The translations under genes and the position numbers were made by a program. Of a stretch of 53,423 nucleotides of DNA, positions 52,270 through 53,423 are shown in pieces. Within the stretch, counting starts at the first letter, position 1. Every line of letters starts with the position of its first letter. The DNA is from Deltaproteobacteria bacterium (GTDB lineage Bacteria; Desulfobacterota; Desulfobacteria; Desulfobacterales; Desulfobacteraceae), in the NCBI GenBank assembly GCA_013151635.1, contig JAADHV010000123.1, positions 1 to 53,423 on the forward strand. The letters are read 5' to 3'. The notes below the pieces were generated by a model. That model ran no database searches. It worked only from the letters and a program-made list of their open reading frames with translations, and was not told the DNA's origin.

Positions 52270-53423
52270 TTAAATGATTCTCACATTTAAAACAATTACA
52301 AGTTCTTTGCGCTCTTTGCTAACATAATCATTTTGAAACAAATACCCCAATACCGGTATTTTAGATAACAAGGGAACACCTTTGTCCCTTTTGACATCCT
52401 CGCTGCTGATCAGCCCTCCCAGGATAACAATATCCCCGTCATTGACGGAAATTGTGGTGCTGATTTCCTTTATGCCGACCTTTGGCAGAGAAATGGTTAC
52501 ACCGCCCCCTACACTTTCAGGATGGCTGATGGATTCAGTATCAACATCACTTTTAACAGGATTGATCAGAAGATTAATTTTCCCTGAAGGTTCAATAAAG
52601 GGGATAACGCCCAGAATCAGTCCGTCAAACACAGTGGAGACTTCAACCTGGGTTTTTTCCGTCTGCCCGAGGTCGGTTTTTTCTATTGTGGTTTCCACGC
52701 TCTTTTTATAGGTGATTGAATTTCCGACGCTGATAACGGCAGGGCATCCATGTTTTACCCGGATGGTTGGGTTGGATACGATTTTCACCTTGCCAAAGGT
52801 TTCCAGCGCTGAAATCACGGAATTGAAGGTAAACGAGCCGTTATAGCCGTTAAACACAAGGCCGTTGGTTAAGTCCCACGCCACCTTGGATAATTTTATG
52901 GAGGATGCTGACGAACTTGCCTTGATAAGGTCCCAGTCTATTCCATATTCAAACCCTTTGGACAGAGTGACTTCAATAATTCTTGCCTCAATTAAAATTT
53001 GGCGGGACAGCATTTCTTTAAAATGGTTCAACAGTTTTGCAACGGTTTTTACAATGGAGGGTTTGTCCTTTATATAAAGGCTGCCTGATAATTTGTTTAT
53101 GGATAAAATACCTTTTTCAGATTTAACTTTCTTGATCATTTCTTCAAGAATAATATAGGGATTTGCCTTTTGCGCGCCCTTGCCGGTCATGGTCACACTG
53201 CCGGACAACCCGGATGCAGCTTTAGTTCCACCGCTGCCAAGGACATCCCCCCCGACATCAAAGCCCATCTCAACATTGGTATCAAGAAAATTTAAGGAAA
53301 AAAACTGCTCGGCCCAGGGTCTGATCCTGATAATATTTCCATCAATTTTATAATCAAGGTCAAACTGCTCTGTCAGCTCTTTTAACACCTTTTTTGCAGG
53401 CACATTCTGGAAGTCAAGGGTGA
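52270..53423 (-). CDS. mshL: Outer-membrane secretin, MshL type (5' end outside the window)
   Basis: Partial CDS, at least 384 codons. Translation runs to the window edge without a start: TLDFQNVPAKKVLKELTEQF is part of the N-terminal STN/N0 domain, so the GTG at 53403 is not the true start. The secretin domain ends with GVPLLSKIPVLGYLFQNDYVSKERKELVIVL (about the last 35 residues), the classic C-terminal signature. EARIIEVTLSKGFEYGIDW and VGGGVTISLPKVGIKEISTTISVNDGDIVILGG are also typical. It forms the outer-membrane channel for the pilus. Confidence 0.9.
   Translation of the reverse strand, partial: TLDFQNVPAKKVLKELTEQFDLDYKIDGNIIRIRPWAEQFFSLNFLDTNVEMGFDVGGDVLGSGGTKAASGLSGSVTMTGKGAQKANPYIILEEMIKKVKSEKGILSINKLSGSLYIKDKPSIVKTVAKLLNHFKEMLSRQILIEARIIEVTLSKGFEYGIDWDLIKASSSASSIKLSKVAWDLTNGLVFNGYNGSFTFNSVISALETFGKVKIVSNPTIRVKHGCPAVISVGNSITYKKSVETTIEKTDLGQTEKTQVEVSTVFDGLILGVIPFIEPSGKINLLINPVKSDVDTESISHPESVGGGVTISLPKVGIKEISTTISVNDGDIVILGGLISSEDVKRDKGVPLLSKIPVLGYLFQNDYVSKERKELVIVLNVRII

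Noticed and set aside
1-53423. CRISPR arrays, rRNA genes, phage genes
   Set aside because: No regularly spaced repeats, rRNA sequence or phage structural genes were seen on reading the window.

Overview
The window looks like chromosome from an anaerobic, sulfate-reducing deltaproteobacterium of the Desulfobacteraceae type (Desulfobacula-like; inferred, not tested by search). The main evidence is a class II (tungsten/selenium) benzoyl-CoA reductase gene cluster, with long HdrA- and HdrD-like redox proteins, selenocysteine codons, etfBA plus a membrane ETF:menaquinone oxidoreductase, and AT-leaning intergenic DNA.

Layout. 0-5.5 kb: a tight housekeeping run (htpG, rimO, polyprenyl diphosphate synthase, a secreted FlgT-like protein), then tRNA-Val(GAC). 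5.8-8.3 kb: the divergent ilvY/ilvC pair with a perfect inverted repeat between them. 8.4-13.4 kb: a giant exonuclease-RecQ-UvrD helicase whose reading frame breaks at a run of nine A (minus strand). 13.5-13.7 kb: a 66-codon remnant of an Old Yellow Enzyme gene. 13.8-20.1 kb: an amino-acid module (DadA-like oxidoreductase, GntR regulator, saccharopine-dehydrogenase-like enzyme, polar amino-acid ABC transporter) with two identical 15-bp operator candidates. 20.2-21.8 kb: an amidohydrolase and two small unknown proteins.

22-39.3 kb, all minus strand: the aromatic degradation operon. In transcription order it reads bamB, bamC, bamD, bamE (Sec), bamF (Sec), fdhD, etfB, etfA, emo, bamQ, an SDR, bamA, a small unknown protein, a nitroreductase and a cupin. 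BamB reduces benzoyl-CoA at a tungsten site; BamC-F feed it electrons, probably by flavin-based bifurcation; BamQ and BamA carry the diene product to 3-hydroxypimeloyl-CoA; the SDR may take the next step; EtfBA and EMO pass electrons from acyl-CoA dehydrogenases to menaquinone. bamGHI, the dienoyl-CoA hydratase (bamR) and the benzoate-CoA ligase are not in the window.

39.3-41 kb: a dense control region between the bam operon and a divergently transcribed TRAP transporter (dctPQM, 41-43.9 kb). It encodes a GNAT acetyltransferase and a 59-aa DUF2080/AbrB-like protein. It also holds three TTGACA promoters, four copies of a TATAGCT-containing element shared by the bam and TRAP promoters, and two copies of a 16-bp palindromic element 178 bp apart. 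This is the part I find most interesting: it suggests that the transporter imports an aromatic acid and is controlled together with bam.

43.9-53.4 kb: a DUF374 acyltransferase, an unknown protein, a pilin, and a convergent MSHA-type pilus/type II secretion-like cluster (mshG, mshE, mshM-like ATPase, two accessory proteins, mshL secretin cut by the window end).
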